The notes under the pieces are model-generated. The model made no database searches. It saw only the letters and a program-made list of their open reading frames with translations, and had not been told where the DNA came from. Positions 27,265 through 36,041 of a DNA stretch of 41,685 nt are shown in pieces. The number at the start of each line of letters is the position of its first letter. Positions within the stretch are counted from its first letter, which is position 1. Both the position numbers and the translations under genes were made by a program. The stretch is from Phocaeicola massiliensis B84634 = Timone 84634 = DSM 17679 = JCM 13223. GTDB lineage: Bacteria > Bacteroidota > Bacteroidia > Bacteroidales > Bacteroidaceae. Location of the stretch: assembly GCF_000382445.1 (NCBI RefSeq), contig NZ_KB905472.1, positions 2,769,503 to 2,811,187 of the forward strand, written 5' to 3'.

Positions 27265-27621
27265 CTATCCTTTTTCAATTTTTGCTATCAACGCCTTCAG
27301 TTCATCCAGTCCCATTTTCTCCTCCTCAATGAACTGTGACACTACCCGAGTATAAGAGTTGTCATAATATTGCGAAATAACATCACTCAATGCCGCCCCT
27401 TTGTATTCTTTCTCCGAGACTATCGCATCATAGCGATAACTATTACCCCACACACGAAAAGTTACAAATCCTTTCTCAACCAACAGTTTTACCAATGTAG
27501 CCACGGTATTATAATGAGGCTTAGGTTCCTTATAAAAGGCCAGCATCTCACGAATAAACATTGGTCCGTGTTGCCAAAAGATATTCATAATCTCTTCTTC
27601 CTTTGCTGTCAGTTTTTTCAT
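27265..27621 (-). CDS. BlaI/MecI/CopY-family transcriptional repressor
   Basis: The 118-residue winged-helix repressor opens with the typical LTAKEEEIMNIFWQHGP. The recognition region is HYNTVATLVKLLVEKGFV (about 41-58), and a dimerisation helix pair forms the C-terminus (VVSQFIEEEKMGLDELKAL). It should repress its own operon and be inactivated by cleavage by the M56 protease encoded immediately downstream. A perfect 8-bp inverted repeat overlaps its promoter region (27678-27698) and is the likely operator. The controlled genes beyond the pair itself are unknown. Confidence 0.9.
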   Translation of the reverse strand: MKKLTAKEEEIMNIFWQHGPMFIREMLAFYKEPKPHYNTVATLVKLLVEKGFVTFRVWGNSYRYDAIVSEKEYKGAALSDVISQYYDNSYTRVVSQFIEEEKMGLDELKALIAKIEKG

Positions 27622-27652
27622 TTTTTTCTTTGTTTATCAGTTAGATACACTA

Positions 27653-27660
27653 CAAATATA
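27653..27660 (-). promoter_or_regulatory. Promoter -7 element of the blaI-blaR1-like pair
   Basis: TATATTTG on the minus strand matches TAnnTTTG and lies 31 nt upstream of the repressor start. The palindrome at 27678-27698 covers the position where the upstream promoter element should be. Confidence 0.6.
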
Positions 27661-27677
27661 AGCAAAGTTTAATACAA

Positions 27678-27698
27678 TCTACTAAATAAATTAGTAGA
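27678..27698. promoter_or_regulatory. Putative BlaI-like operator
   Basis: TCTACTAA and TTAGTAGA form perfect 8-bp inverted arms around ATAAA. AATAC (27671-27675) and GTATT (27700-27704) extend the symmetry, offset by one base. The site is 18 nt upstream of the -7 box of the repressor operon, a position where a bound dimer would block polymerase. Symmetric TAGTA-type sites are typical of BlaI/MecI regulators. Confidence 0.65.
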
Positions 27699-27733
27699 AG
27701 TATTATATTTAATAGTAATTAACGATACAATAT

Positions 27734-27772
27734 AAAGAAAGCCGGATTCTGCTTAGAAACCCGGCTTTCTTT
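27734..27772 (-). terminator. Intrinsic terminator of recQ
   Basis: AAAGAAAGCCGG (27734-27745) pairs with CCGGCTTTCTTT (27761-27772), a 12-bp stem with a 15-nt loop. It lies 17 nt beyond the recQ stop codon. Confidence 0.75.
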
Positions 27773-27789
27773 GTATATTAATCCTTTGC

Positions 27790-29970
27790 TTAGTTTGCCA
27801 TTTCAGAAATGAACTTGATACGAACCAAACGGATTTCGTCCTCAGTATAGTCATCACCCAATTCTTCCATTGCATCGTCTATTTTATCGGTTGTAGACTC
27901 TTTGAAATAATCATAGATATCATCCAAGTGGTCTTCATCCATAATTTCTTCGAGGAAATAGTCAATATTCAACTTAGTACCCGAATAAACGATAGCTTCT
28001 ACCTCATCCAACAGTTCACTGAATTCCAGTCCTTTGGATACGGCAATATCATCAAGAGCAACCTTGCGGTCGATAGCCTGAATGATAGATACCTTCAACT
28101 TAGATTTGTTAGCAACAGTACGGACACGCAAATCTTCCGGACGTTCAATCTCATTTTCTTCGCAGTGCTTCTTTATTAATACACAGAACTCCTGACCGTA
28201 ACGTTTAGCTTTGCCTGCACCCACTCCCGGAATATTCTGAAGTTCTTCCAGCGTAACGGGATAGATGGTTGCCATTGCCTCCAGAGAAGGATCTTGGAAT
28301 ATAACATAAGGAGGAACATCCAGCTTCTTCGACAGCTTCTTGCGCAAATCTTTCAGCATGGAATAAAGCACAGGGTCTACTGCGCATGAAGCACCTCCCC
28401 GAACCGGAGTTTCTTCTTCTTCCTCTTCAAAATCATTATCTTCCACTATCTTGAACGATTTCGGATTCTTCAGGAACTTATGCCCTGCCGAAGTCACCTT
28501 CAGTAATCCGTAGTTCTCGACATCTTTGCTTAAATAACCGGCTATCAACGCTTGGCGAATGACAGCATTCCACGTTTTATCTTCTTCCCCCATGCCCGAG
28601 CCGAATACTTCAAGCTCTTCATGTTTATGAGCAAGTACTTCCGTAGTTTCCTTACCCAGAAGAATGTCTATTATATAATCTGCTTTAAAGTTTTCTTTTA
28701 CCGCTATGATTGTTTCAATCACGGCACACAATGAATCCTGAGCCTCCACTTGCTTTTTAGGATTTAAACAGTTATCACAATTTCCACAATTATCTTCTGT
28801 AAACTCTTCACCAAAATAATGTAATAACGATTTGCGACGACATACCGACGATTCGGCGTATGCTGCTGTTTCAAGCAACAGCTGTTTGCCTATTTCCTGT
28901 TCCGCCACCGGTTTTCCCTGCATAAACTTTTCCAGTTTCTGCAAATCTTTATTGGAATAAAATGTAATGCACATACCTTCTCCCCCATCACGTCCGGCTC
29001 TACCAGTTTCCTGATAATAGCCTTCCAGACTTTTAGGAATATCATAGTGTATCACAAAACGCACATCAGGCTTGTCAATGCCCATTCCAAAAGCGATAGT
29101 AGCTACAATTACGTCGATGTCTTCTTTCAGGAAACCATCCTGATTGGCGGTGCGTGTTGCCGAATCCATACCGGCATGATAAGCACGGGCATTGATGCCG
29201 TTGGCTTGCAATATTTCTGCCAGTTCTTCTACTTTCTTACGGCTCAGGCAGTAAATAATGCCTGACTTGCCTGAATTTGCCTTGATAAACTTAATAATGT
29301 CACGGTCGATATTATTCGTTTTGGGGCGTACTTCATAATAAAGATTCGGACGATTGAATGAAGATTTAAATTCTGCCGCATCCAGCATTCCCAAGTTCTT
29401 CTGAATGTCCATACGAACTTTCGGAGTAGCTGTAGCTGTAAGCGCGATGACAGGTGCCTTTCCTATTTCATTTATAATAGGACGGATCCTACGGTACTCG
29501 GGACGGAAATCGTGTCCCCATTCCGAAATACAGTGTGCCTCGTCTACTGCATAAAAAGAAATCTTCACGCCTCTCAGAAACTCTACGTTTTCTTCCTTCG
29601 TCAATGACTCGGGAGCCACATAGAGCAGTTTGGTCTTCCCGCTCAAAATATCTGATTTTATCTGGTCGATAGCCGACTTGTTTAATGAAGAATTGATGAA
29701 ATGAGCCACTCCGTCTTCTTCGCTGAAGTTACGCATGGCATCCACCTGATTTTTCATTAATGCAATTAAAGGAGATATAACAATTGCCGTTCCTTCCATG
29801 ATGAGTGAAGGCAACTGATAACATAATGATTTTCCGCCACCTGTAGGCATTAATACAAATGTATCGTTTCCCGCCAGCAAATTACGGATAATTGCTTCTT
29901 GGTTTCCCTTGAAAGTATCAAATCCAAAATACTTTTTCAGTGCGTTAGTCAAATTTATATTCTCCTCCAT
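27790..29970 (-). CDS. recQ: ATP-dependent DNA helicase RecQ
   Basis: The 726-residue 3'-5' helicase acts in recombination and fork repair. Walker A MPTGGGKS is at 41-48, DEAH at 143-146, and the C-terminal helicase motif VI GRAGRDG near 323-329. The RecQ zinc module has four Cys (377, 395, 398, 401). A winged-helix RQC domain covers about 410-505. After an acidic linker (EEEEEE near 515-520) comes an HRDC domain (about 531-608) containing the helix-hairpin-helix NIPGVGAGKAKRYG. An additional C-terminal helical domain (about 622-726) makes it longer than E. coli RecQ (about 610). It follows clpX on the same strand after 156 nt but has its own -7 element. Confidence 0.96.
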   Translation of the reverse strand: MEENINLTNALKKYFGFDTFKGNQEAIIRNLLAGNDTFVLMPTGGGKSLCYQLPSLIMEGTAIVISPLIALMKNQVDAMRNFSEEDGVAHFINSSLNKSAIDQIKSDILSGKTKLLYVAPESLTKEENVEFLRGVKISFYAVDEAHCISEWGHDFRPEYRRIRPIINEIGKAPVIALTATATPKVRMDIQKNLGMLDAAEFKSSFNRPNLYYEVRPKTNNIDRDIIKFIKANSGKSGIIYCLSRKKVEELAEILQANGINARAYHAGMDSATRTANQDGFLKEDIDVIVATIAFGMGIDKPDVRFVIHYDIPKSLEGYYQETGRAGRDGGEGMCITFYSNKDLQKLEKFMQGKPVAEQEIGKQLLLETAAYAESSVCRRKSLLHYFGEEFTEDNCGNCDNCLNPKKQVEAQDSLCAVIETIIAVKENFKADYIIDILLGKETTEVLAHKHEELEVFGSGMGEEDKTWNAVIRQALIAGYLSKDVENYGLLKVTSAGHKFLKNPKSFKIVEDNDFEEEEEETPVRGGASCAVDPVLYSMLKDLRKKLSKKLDVPPYVIFQDPSLEAMATIYPVTLEELQNIPGVGAGKAKRYGQEFCVLIKKHCEENEIERPEDLRVRTVANKSKLKVSIIQAIDRKVALDDIAVSKGLEFSELLDEVEAIVYSGTKLNIDYFLEEIMDEDHLDDIYDYFKESTTDKIDDAMEELGDDYTEDEIRLVRIKFISEMAN

Positions 29971-30028
29971 TGTCTCAAATAGTTTTTCGCGGTTCCCCGT
30001 TCTTGTTTTTACATCTTTTGTTGTCTAA

Positions 30029-30036
30029 CAAAGTTA
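30029..30036 (-). promoter_or_regulatory. recQ promoter -7 element
   Basis: TAACTTTG on the minus strand matches TAnnTTTG and lies 58 nt upstream of the recQ start, within the clpX-recQ gap. It suggests that recQ is at least partly independent of clpPX. No upstream TTG is at the right distance. Confidence 0.45.
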
Positions 30037-30126
30037 TAAACAAGTTCTCAAATTACACGAATATTTCGAGTAATATTTTTCAGAAGAATTGCATTTTTCT
30101 TTCTCTCTCCCTTTACTATATTGATA

Positions 30127-31374
30127 CTAAGCATTTTGCAACCGTGAGATATTTGCTTTATCCATCTGTTTTTGGGCGTAATCCAACGTCACTTCGAAGC
30201 TTTTCACCTTCTTTGATGGTAATTCAAACATCATATCCATCATAATTGTCTCTACAATGGAACGTAATCCACGGGCTCCAAGTTTGTATTCGATAGCTTT
30301 GTCAACTATGTATTCGAATACTTCGGGCTGAAATACCAATTCTATTTTATCCATTTTAAACAGTTTGACATACTGCTTGATAATAGAATTTTTTGGCTCC
30401 GTAAGAATGCTGCGCAATGCATTTCTATCCAACGGATTCAAATAAGTAAGAATAGGCAGACGACCGATTATTTCGGGTATCAGTCCGAATGACTTCAAAT
30501 CCTGGGGTGCAATATACTGCATCATATTACCACGGTCTATTTTTACCGTTTCTTTGGCTGCACTGTAGCCTACAACATTAGTGTTGAGACGCTGGGCAAT
30601 CTTTCGTTCAATACCATCAAACGCTCCGCCACAAATAAACAGAATATTTTTGGTATTGACCTGAATCATTTTCTGATCCGGGTGCTTGCGTCCTCCCTGA
30701 GGCGGAACATTGACAACCGAACCTTCCAACAATTTCAACAAACCTTGCTGTACTCCCTCACCGCTTACATCACGGGTAATGGAAGGATTGTCTCCCTTAC
30801 GGGCTATCTTGTCGATTTCATCTATGAATACAATACCTTTTTCGGCTTCGGCCACATTGTAGTCCGCCACTTGGAGCAAACGAGTCAGAAGGCTTTCAAT
30901 ATCTTCCCCCACATACCCGGCTTCGGTCAAAACAGTAGCATCAACAATGGTAAAAGGAACATGCAATAGTTTTGCTATCGTACGTGCAAGCAGTGTTTTT
31001 CCGGTTCCTGTGCTACCCACCATGATGATGTTGGATTTTTCAATTTCTACATCATCCTCGTCTGCATTCTGAAGCAAACGTTTATAGTGATTGTAAACAG
31101 CTACCGAAAGATATCTTTTCGCATCATCCTGACCGATAACATACTCGTCCAGGAATTCTTTAATCTGTTGAGGTTTAGGCAACTCTTTCAAGTTGAGTTC
31201 TTCAGCCTTTCCTTGCGACTGACGAAGGGCTTCTTTGGTAATTTCGTATGCCTGCTCGGAACAACTGTCACAAATACAGCCATTCATGCCGGTAATAAGA
31301 AAACCTACCTCATTTTCAGAGCGTCCGCAAAAACTGCATTTTCTCTTGTTTCTTGGTGTTTTACTATCTTCCAA
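30127..31374 (-). CDS. clpX: ATP-dependent Clp protease ATP-binding subunit ClpX
   Basis: The 415-residue AAA+ unfoldase feeds tagged substrates into ClpP. The N-terminal zinc-binding domain has the Cys set 13, 16, 35, 38 (CSFC and CDSC). Walker A is GSTGTGKT (120-127), Walker B and the sensor region are FIDEIDK (183-189), and the ClpX-type arginine/sensor-2 region includes GARGLRS near the C-terminus. The start ATG is 36 nt after the clpP stop, so the two genes form one unit. Confidence 0.97.
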   Translation of the reverse strand: MEDSKTPRNKRKCSFCGRSENEVGFLITGMNGCICDSCSEQAYEITKEALRQSQGKAEELNLKELPKPQQIKEFLDEYVIGQDDAKRYLSVAVYNHYKRLLQNADEDDVEIEKSNIIMVGSTGTGKTLLARTIAKLLHVPFTIVDATVLTEAGYVGEDIESLLTRLLQVADYNVAEAEKGIVFIDEIDKIARKGDNPSITRDVSGEGVQQGLLKLLEGSVVNVPPQGGRKHPDQKMIQVNTKNILFICGGAFDGIERKIAQRLNTNVVGYSAAKETVKIDRGNMMQYIAPQDLKSFGLIPEIIGRLPILTYLNPLDRNALRSILTEPKNSIIKQYVKLFKMDKIELVFQPEVFEYIVDKAIEYKLGARGLRSIVETIMMDMMFELPSKKVKSFEVTLDYAQKQMDKANISRLQNA

Positions 31375-31410
31375 TTTTCTCTTAATATTAATGTAATTAT
31401 ACCTTATATA

Positions 31411-32082
31411 TTATAGAGCCGGTTTACGAGACAGCACTTCGTCAATCATACCATACTCTTTTGCTTCCTGAGCCGTCATCCAGTAATCGCGATCTGAATC
31501 AGCCCACACCTTATCAAAATCAGTATGCGAATGCTCTGCTATGATTGTATAAAGCTCTTTCTTCAGCTTCATTATTTCACGTGCTGTAATTTCAATGTCC
31601 GAAGCCTGACCTTGAGTGCCTCCCATCGGCTGATGAATCATAACACGAGAGTGTGTCAGCGCCGAACGTTTTCCTTCTGTTCCCGCAACCAGCAAAACAG
31701 CAGCCATCGAAGCAGCCATACCGGTACAAATAGTAGCCACATCACTATTGATAAATTGCATGGTGTCATAAATGCCCAATCCGGCATAAACAGAACCACC
31801 CGGCGAATTAATATAAATAGATATATCTTTTCCTGAATCTACAGAATCCAGATAAAGGAGCTGAGCCTGAAGAGTATTGGCCGTATAGTCATTGATTTCT
31901 GTACCCAAAAAGATAATTCTGTCCATCATCAAACGCGAGAATACATCGAGCTGTGTCACATTCAACTGACGTTCTTCCAAAATATAAGGGTTCAGATATC
32001 CGCCTTGAGACTTAATGACATCATCCAGCACCATGCTGCTCATTCCTAAATGCTTAGTAGCAAATTTTCTAAAATCATCCAT
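31411..32082 (-). CDS. clpP: ATP-dependent Clp protease proteolytic subunit ClpP
   Basis: The 223-residue serine peptidase forms the tetradecameric proteolytic chamber. The catalytic triad is visible: Ser125 in GMAASMAA, His150 in MIHQPMGG and Asp199 in DRDYW. The N-terminus is about 14 residues longer relative to the E. coli triad numbering, so a propeptide is likely processed. It lies between tig and clpX in the common tig-clpP-clpX order, 178 nt after tig with its own -7 element, and 36 nt before clpX. Confidence 0.97.
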   Translation of the reverse strand: MDDFRKFATKHLGMSSMVLDDVIKSQGGYLNPYILEERQLNVTQLDVFSRLMMDRIIFLGTEINDYTANTLQAQLLYLDSVDSGKDISIYINSPGGSVYAGLGIYDTMQFINSDVATICTGMAASMAAVLLVAGTEGKRSALTHSRVMIHQPMGGTQGQASDIEITAREIMKLKKELYTIIAEHSHTDFDKVWADSDRDYWMTAQEAKEYGMIDEVLSRKPAL

Positions 32083-32143
32083 AATTTAATGGTTTAGTTA
32101 TTATTCACAAAAAGAGGCTTTCAACCCCATTTTTTCAAACAAA

Positions 32144-32151
32144 CAAAAGTA
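32144..32151 (-). promoter_or_regulatory. clpP promoter -7 element
   Basis: TACTTTTG on the minus strand matches TAnnTTTG exactly, 61 nt upstream of the clpP start. It would allow clpPX expression separate from tig. A short dyad ATACG-GTCGA-CGTAT follows upstream (about 32159-32173). Confidence 0.5.
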
Positions 32152-32260
32152 CAAAAAAATACGGTCGACGTATCGAAACTTTTGCTTATAACGAAAATTT
32201 TTGGTCAAAAGCCCCCTTTTTTAGTAAGATTTAGCAATCAATGCTTATCTCACCAAAATA

Positions 32261-33616
32261 TTATTCAAACATCTTGTTGAATTCTTCCATTGTAACCGAC
32301 TTGTGGTTCAATGTTGCTTTTTCTTTCAAAGCAGCAGCCAGTTTGCTTTCTACGGCGCGGTTCACTAAAGATTCTACTGATTCTTTTTTCTTCAGCATTT
32401 CTTTTGCATAGTTTTCGAGCATTTCTTCAGGAATGTTCAACATGCCATACTGAGCGAACTGAAGACGGGTAGCTTCTTTAGCCATATTCAAGACATCTGC
32501 TTGCTCTACCTTGATTTCATTTGCAGCAATCAGCTGTTCTTTAATCAAATGCCAAGTCAGTTCTTCGATGCTCTTTTCGTAATTTTCAGCAACGAACGCT
32601 TCTCCCTTTTCTTCATTATTCAGCAACATGATGCGCTTCAACAAAGCATCCGGGAACTCAAGTTTGCCTACTCTCTTAGTCAGGTAATCACGAACATCCA
32701 TCAAGAACTTGTAGTTGCTGTCTGCTTCAAACTGAACGGCAATTCCTTCTTTGATTTTTGCACGGAATTCTTCTTCACTCTTCACTGTGTCTTTGCCAAA
32801 CACCTGATCAAACAATTCCTGGTTCAATTCTGCAGGAACCATGCGGGTGATTTCTTCCACTTGGAAGCTGAAGTTACCTTTAACGTCCGCAACTTCTTCT
32901 TTCTTGATTTTCAACAATGAAGACAGTTCTGCTTCGTTGTTATCAAATGCAGTAGCAGGGTTGAATACCAAAACGTCATTAACCTTAGCTCCGTTGAAAA
33001 TTGCTTTTTGGTCATCGTTCTTCATGTAAGTCGGCATCATTACAGCACCTTCTACCTGAATTCCCCCTTCTTTAGTATTACCGTTTTCATCCAATTCAGC
33101 CAACAGACCTTTAATCATGTCTTTGTCTTCATAGGCTTCTACCTTATCATATTTGCCTGCACGCTGAGTGTACATCTTCACTTGCTGTTCCACCAATTCG
33201 TCAGCCACTTCAATCGTATAATAATCTACTGTATCCTGATTTGTGATTTCAGCATTGAATTCAGGAGCCAAAGCGATATCGAACACAAACTCAAAGTTTT
33301 CCTGAGTATCAAAATCCACCGGTTGCATCTTTTCAGCATTCGGCAACGGCATACCCAGCATATTCACTTTGTTTTCATGGATATATTCGTTTACTTTTTC
33401 CTGCATCAGCTTATCAACTTCTTCAGCAAGCACAGCTTTACCAAATTGCTTTTTGATAAGACTCATAGGTACCATGCCTTTACGGAAACCCGGTATGTTG
33501 GCTTTCTGACGGTAAGTCTTCAACACTTTTTCTACTTTTTCCTGATAATCGGCCTTTTCGATATTAACAGTAAGCAATGCACTTACCTTGTCAACGTTTT
33601 GCAATGAAATATTCAT
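32261..33616 (-). CDS. tig: Trigger factor
   Basis: The 451-residue ribosome-associated chaperone binds nascent chains at the exit tunnel. The N-terminal ribosome-binding motif GFRKG is at residues 43-47 (in NIPGFRKGMVP). The middle FKBP-like region (about 150-250) is divergent, as in other Bacteroidetes, with no clear prolyl-isomerase signature. The C-terminal helical chaperone arms cover about 260-440. Length is close to the usual 430-450. It heads the tig-clpP-clpX group with a well-formed promoter 57 nt upstream. Confidence 0.93.
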   Translation of the reverse strand: MNISLQNVDKVSALLTVNIEKADYQEKVEKVLKTYRQKANIPGFRKGMVPMSLIKKQFGKAVLAEEVDKLMQEKVNEYIHENKVNMLGMPLPNAEKMQPVDFDTQENFEFVFDIALAPEFNAEITNQDTVDYYTIEVADELVEQQVKMYTQRAGKYDKVEAYEDKDMIKGLLAELDENGNTKEGGIQVEGAVMMPTYMKNDDQKAIFNGAKVNDVLVFNPATAFDNNEAELSSLLKIKKEEVADVKGNFSFQVEEITRMVPAELNQELFDQVFGKDTVKSEEEFRAKIKEGIAVQFEADSNYKFLMDVRDYLTKRVGKLEFPDALLKRIMLLNNEEKGEAFVAENYEKSIEELTWHLIKEQLIAANEIKVEQADVLNMAKEATRLQFAQYGMLNIPEEMLENYAKEMLKKKESVESLVNRAVESKLAAALKEKATLNHKSVTMEEFNKMFE

Positions 33617-33672
33617 TCTGACTTATTTTATTTAATTGTTACTTCTTTCAGATTTTCTCATTAAAGAGGTTG

Positions 33673-33703
33673 CAAAATTAGTGTTTAATCTTTCAATTAC
33701 CAA
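33673..33703 (-). promoter_or_regulatory. tig promoter
   Basis: On the minus strand TTG (33701-33703) is followed after 20 nt by TAATTTTG (33673-33680), a full match to TAnnTTTG with proper spacing. The leader is about 50 nt. Confidence 0.75.
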
Positions 33704-33804
33704 ATACACAGGCTAAAAAAAACTAATTGACAACAGAAAGTAGCCTGATAAAAGATAAATAAAATGGCACAAATAAAAAAAAGAAAAAAAAGTCGCTTTT
33801 TTTC

Positions 33805-33834
33805 TTGCTTATTCAAATTTTATGCGTTCCTTTG
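33805..33834 (+). promoter_or_regulatory. Promoter of the RRM protein gene
   Basis: TTG (33805-33807) is followed after 19 nt by TTCCTTTG (33827-33834), matching TAnnTTTG at 7 of 8 positions. Transcription would start near 33841, leaving a leader of about 160 nt before the start codon at 34000. Confidence 0.6.
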
Positions 33835-33913
33835 TGGTCGAACTGGTGATAGATAATATAGCTAGTGATTTTTATTACAAGGTTTTACTTCTGTACGCAT
33901 AGCACTTACGTAA

Positions 33914-33966
33914 ACTCTCTGTCGTTCTAATCCCCCTATCTCATTCATAATCACCATTCAGAGAGT
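33914..33966 (+). promoter_or_regulatory. Structured 5' leader hairpin of the RRM gene
   Basis: ACTCTCTG (33914-33921) pairs perfectly with CAGAGAGT (33959-33966) around a 37-nt C-rich loop. It is followed by a 30-nt tract of almost only T with a few A (33967-33996) that runs up to the start codon. The hairpin plus U-tract resembles a long-loop terminator, and the U-rich single strand directly before the ATG is a natural target for an RRM protein, suggesting autoregulation. Confidence 0.5.
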
Positions 33967-33999
33967 ATTTTTTATTTTATTTATTTTTATTTTTTCACT

Positions 34000-34248
34000 A
34001 TGAATATGTATGTTGGAAACCTTAACTACCGTGTTAAGGAAGGAGATTTGGAACAGGCAATGTCTGCTTACGGAGTAGTAACTTCTGTAAAGGTTATCAA
34101 AGACCGTGAAACAGGTAAGTCAAAAGGATTTGCTTTTGTTGAAATGGAAGATGATCAGGATGCTGCTAAAGCCATCAACGAACTGAACGGTTCTGAATTT
34201 ATGGGCCGTCAATTGGTTATCAAAGAAGCATTACCGAAACGAATGTAA
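34000..34248 (+). CDS. Small single-RRM RNA-binding protein (Rbp family)
   Basis: The 82-residue protein is one RNA-recognition motif domain with hardly any tail. RNP2 is MYVGNL (3-8) and RNP1 is KGFAFVEM (about 43-50), each with the aromatic residues needed for RNA stacking. Bacteroidetes encode several such proteins (RbpA/B/C type), which lack an Hfq partner in most species and act as global RNA binders. The gene is monocistronic, with an unusually long structured leader and a strong terminator right after the stop. Confidence 0.93.
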   Translation: MNMYVGNLNYRVKEGDLEQAMSAYGVVTSVKVIKDRETGKSKGFAFVEMEDDQDAAKAINELNGSEFMGRQLVIKEALPKRM

Positions 34249-34267
34249 TTACTGATTGATACAGACT

Positions 34268-34305
34268 AAAAAAGGCTGCGAATTAACTATTTGCAGCCTT
34301 TTTTA
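34268..34305 (+). terminator. Terminator of the RRM gene
   Basis: AAAAAAGGCTGC (34268-34279) pairs with GCAGCCTTTTTT (34293-34304) around a short loop and ends in a T-run. The A-run at the left makes it usable in both directions, so it may also stop the minus-strand lptB transcript. Confidence 0.85.
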
Positions 34306-34344
34306 TTTGGTATTTATTAAGCCTATACGTAACTAATATATCTT

Positions 34345-35169
34345 TTAGCCTTGCATCTGCTGTTTTCGGTTGGCTTCTTCCAATTGGAAGTCTTTACGGC
34401 GAAGTACAAAATTGGTTCCCAAATACTTTTCGCGAACAACCGGATTCTCTGCCAATTCTTCGGGCGTACCTTGAAACAGAATCTTTCCTTCAAACAATAA
34501 ATAGGCCCGGTCTGTCAAGCGCAGAGTTTCCAATGCATTATGGTCAGTTATCAGAATGCCAATATTCTTATCTTTCAGTTTCCACACAATATGCTGTATA
34601 TCCTCTACTGCGATAGGGTCTACACCGGCAAACGGTTCATCAAGCATAATAAACTTAGGGTCGATTGCCAGACAACGGGCTATCTCCGTTCGACGGCGCT
34701 CTCCTCCCGACAACTGGTCTCCCAAATTCTTACGCACTTTTTGCAAGCGAAACTCTGCTATCAAACTTTCCAGTTTCTCTTTTTGATATTCGGGACTGGT
34801 CTTTGTCAGTTCCAAAACAGAAGCGATATTATCTTCCACACTCATCTTGCGGAATACAGACGCTTCTTGTGCCAAATAGCCGATACCGTTTTGAGCCCGT
34901 TTATACACAGGATAGGAAGTGATATCCAAGTCATTCAAATAAATATGTCCTTCATTGGGTACGATCAAACCGGTAGTCATATAAAAAGAAGTAGTCTTAC
35001 CTGCCCCGTTCGGCCCCAATAAACCGACAATCTCCCCCTGCTTCACATCAAAGGAAACATGGCTCACTACAGTACGTTTGCCGTACTTCTTTACCAGATT
35101 TTCAGTACGCAATACCATTTTACCATTTTCGGGCATTGCATTTTGTTGTTCTATTTCCAGCTCTGACAT
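34345..35169 (-). CDS. lptB: LPS export ABC transporter ATPase LptB
   Basis: This cytoplasmic ATPase powers extraction of lipopolysaccharide from the inner membrane by LptFG. I choose the ATG at 35169 (274 residues). The frame can be extended to 35217, but the best -7 element (35187-35194) lies inside that extension. Walker A GPNGAGKTT (about 52-60), Q-loop IGYLAQEASVF, signature LSGGERRRTE, Walker B FIMLDEPFAGVDP and the H-loop ITDHN are all intact, and IGYLAQE together with RRRTEIARCLA is characteristic of LptB. The gene diverges from mlaEF. Its Lpt partners, except the OstA-like protein at 16115, are outside this window. Confidence 0.93.
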   Translation of the reverse strand: MSELEIEQQNAMPENGKMVLRTENLVKKYGKRTVVSHVSFDVKQGEIVGLLGPNGAGKTTSFYMTTGLIVPNEGHIYLNDLDITSYPVYKRAQNGIGYLAQEASVFRKMSVEDNIASVLELTKTSPEYQKEKLESLIAEFRLQKVRKNLGDQLSGGERRRTEIARCLAIDPKFIMLDEPFAGVDPIAVEDIQHIVWKLKDKNIGILITDHNALETLRLTDRAYLLFEGKILFQGTPEELAENPVVREKYLGTNFVLRRKDFQLEEANRKQQMQG

Positions 35170-35186
35170 ATCTACGAATTTTGGAA

Positions 35187-35194
35187 CAAAAGTA
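35187..35194 (-). promoter_or_regulatory. lptB promoter -7 element
   Basis: TACTTTTG on the minus strand is a full TAnnTTTG match, 17 nt upstream of the chosen start at 35169. The short leader supports that start over 35217. Confidence 0.5.
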
Positions 35195-35268
35195 CTAAAA
35201 AAGTTTAGGAAACGCATAACAGAACAGAAAATCAGAACATCTTTTGCATTTATATAGACAAAAAAGGC

Positions 35269-35276
35269 TACTTTTG
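35269..35276 (+). promoter_or_regulatory. mlaEF promoter -7 element
   Basis: TACTTTTG matches TAnnTTTG and TTG at 35244-35246 lies 22 nt upstream, slightly beyond the usual spacing. The start codon at 35295 is 18 nt downstream, which rules out the earlier in-frame start at 35244. Confidence 0.6.
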
Positions 35277-35294
35277 CAGGAAATTGTGAAAACT

Positions 35295-36041
35295 ATGATG
35301 ATAAGACCCATAACAACTGTAGGAAAATACATCATACTGATGGGACGTACTTTTGCACGTCCGGAACGTATGAGAATGTTTTTCAAGCAATACCTCAATG
35401 AAATGGTGCAACTGGGAGTAAATTCTATCGGCATTGTGTTGCTCATTTCATTCTTTATCGGTGCAGTGATTACCATTCAAATCAAATTAAACATCGAAAG
35501 CCCTTGGATGCCACGTTTTGTAGTTGGTTACACTACTCGTGAAATCATGCTGTTGGAATTTTCGTCCTCCATCATGTGTCTCATCCTTGCCGGTAAGGTA
35601 GGTTCCAACATTGCTTCGGAGATAGGAACAATGCGGGTGACTCAGCAAATCGACGCTCTTGAAATAATGGGAGTCAATTCGGCCGGCTATCTTATTCTGC
35701 CCAAAATTGCAGCTTTGATGACTATGATTCCCTTTTTGGTAATCTTTAGCATTTTCTCAGGTATCATAGGTGCCTTTTGCACCTGTTGGTTCGGCGGCGT
35801 GCTGAATGCGGAAGATTTGGAATACGGCTTGCAATACAGTTTCCAAGAATGGTTTGTCTGGTGTAGCTTTATTAAATCACTGTTCTTTGCCTTTATCATT
35901 TCCAGCGTGTCGGCCTATTTCGGCTATACGGTGGAAGGCGGCTCCATAGCCGTGGGCAAGGCTAGTACAGATTCTGTGGTCATGAGCAGTGTACTGATTT
36001 TGTTCTCTGACTTAGTATTAACACAACTTTTAATGGGATGA
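35295..36041 (+). CDS. mlaE: MlaE/YrbE-family ABC transporter permease
   Basis: This is the inner-membrane permease of an MCE-type lipid transporter, about 248 residues from the preferred start MMIRPITTVGKY. The MlaE fold is clear: an N-terminal amphipathic interfacial helix, then about five membrane helices (IGIVLLISFFIGAVITIQ; IAALMTMIPFLVIFSIFSG; VLILFSDLVLTQLL). The conserved coupling segment GSNIASEIGTMRVTQQIDAL contacts the ATPase. The stop overlaps the mlaF start (ATGA). The complex normally moves phospholipids between membranes to keep outer-membrane asymmetry. No MCE substrate-binding gene follows, so that partner must be elsewhere. Confidence 0.92.
   Translation: MMIRPITTVGKYIILMGRTFARPERMRMFFKQYLNEMVQLGVNSIGIVLLISFFIGAVITIQIKLNIESPWMPRFVVGYTTREIMLLEFSSSIMCLILAGKVGSNIASEIGTMRVTQQIDALEIMGVNSAGYLILPKIAALMTMIPFLVIFSIFSGIIGAFCTCWFGGVLNAEDLEYGLQYSFQEWFVWCSFIKSLFFAFIISSVSAYFGYTVEGGSIAVGKASTDSVVMSSVLILFSDLVLTQLLMG

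Noticed and set aside
33008..33607. 199-aa plus-strand frame antisense to tig
   Set aside because: Shadow of a strongly coding gene; very rich in Phe/Ile/His from complemented tig codons, no recognisable family.
34345..35217. 290-aa form of LptB starting at 35217
   Set aside because: The extra 16 residues lie upstream of, and include, the best promoter box, and have no counterpart I recognise in LptB proteins.
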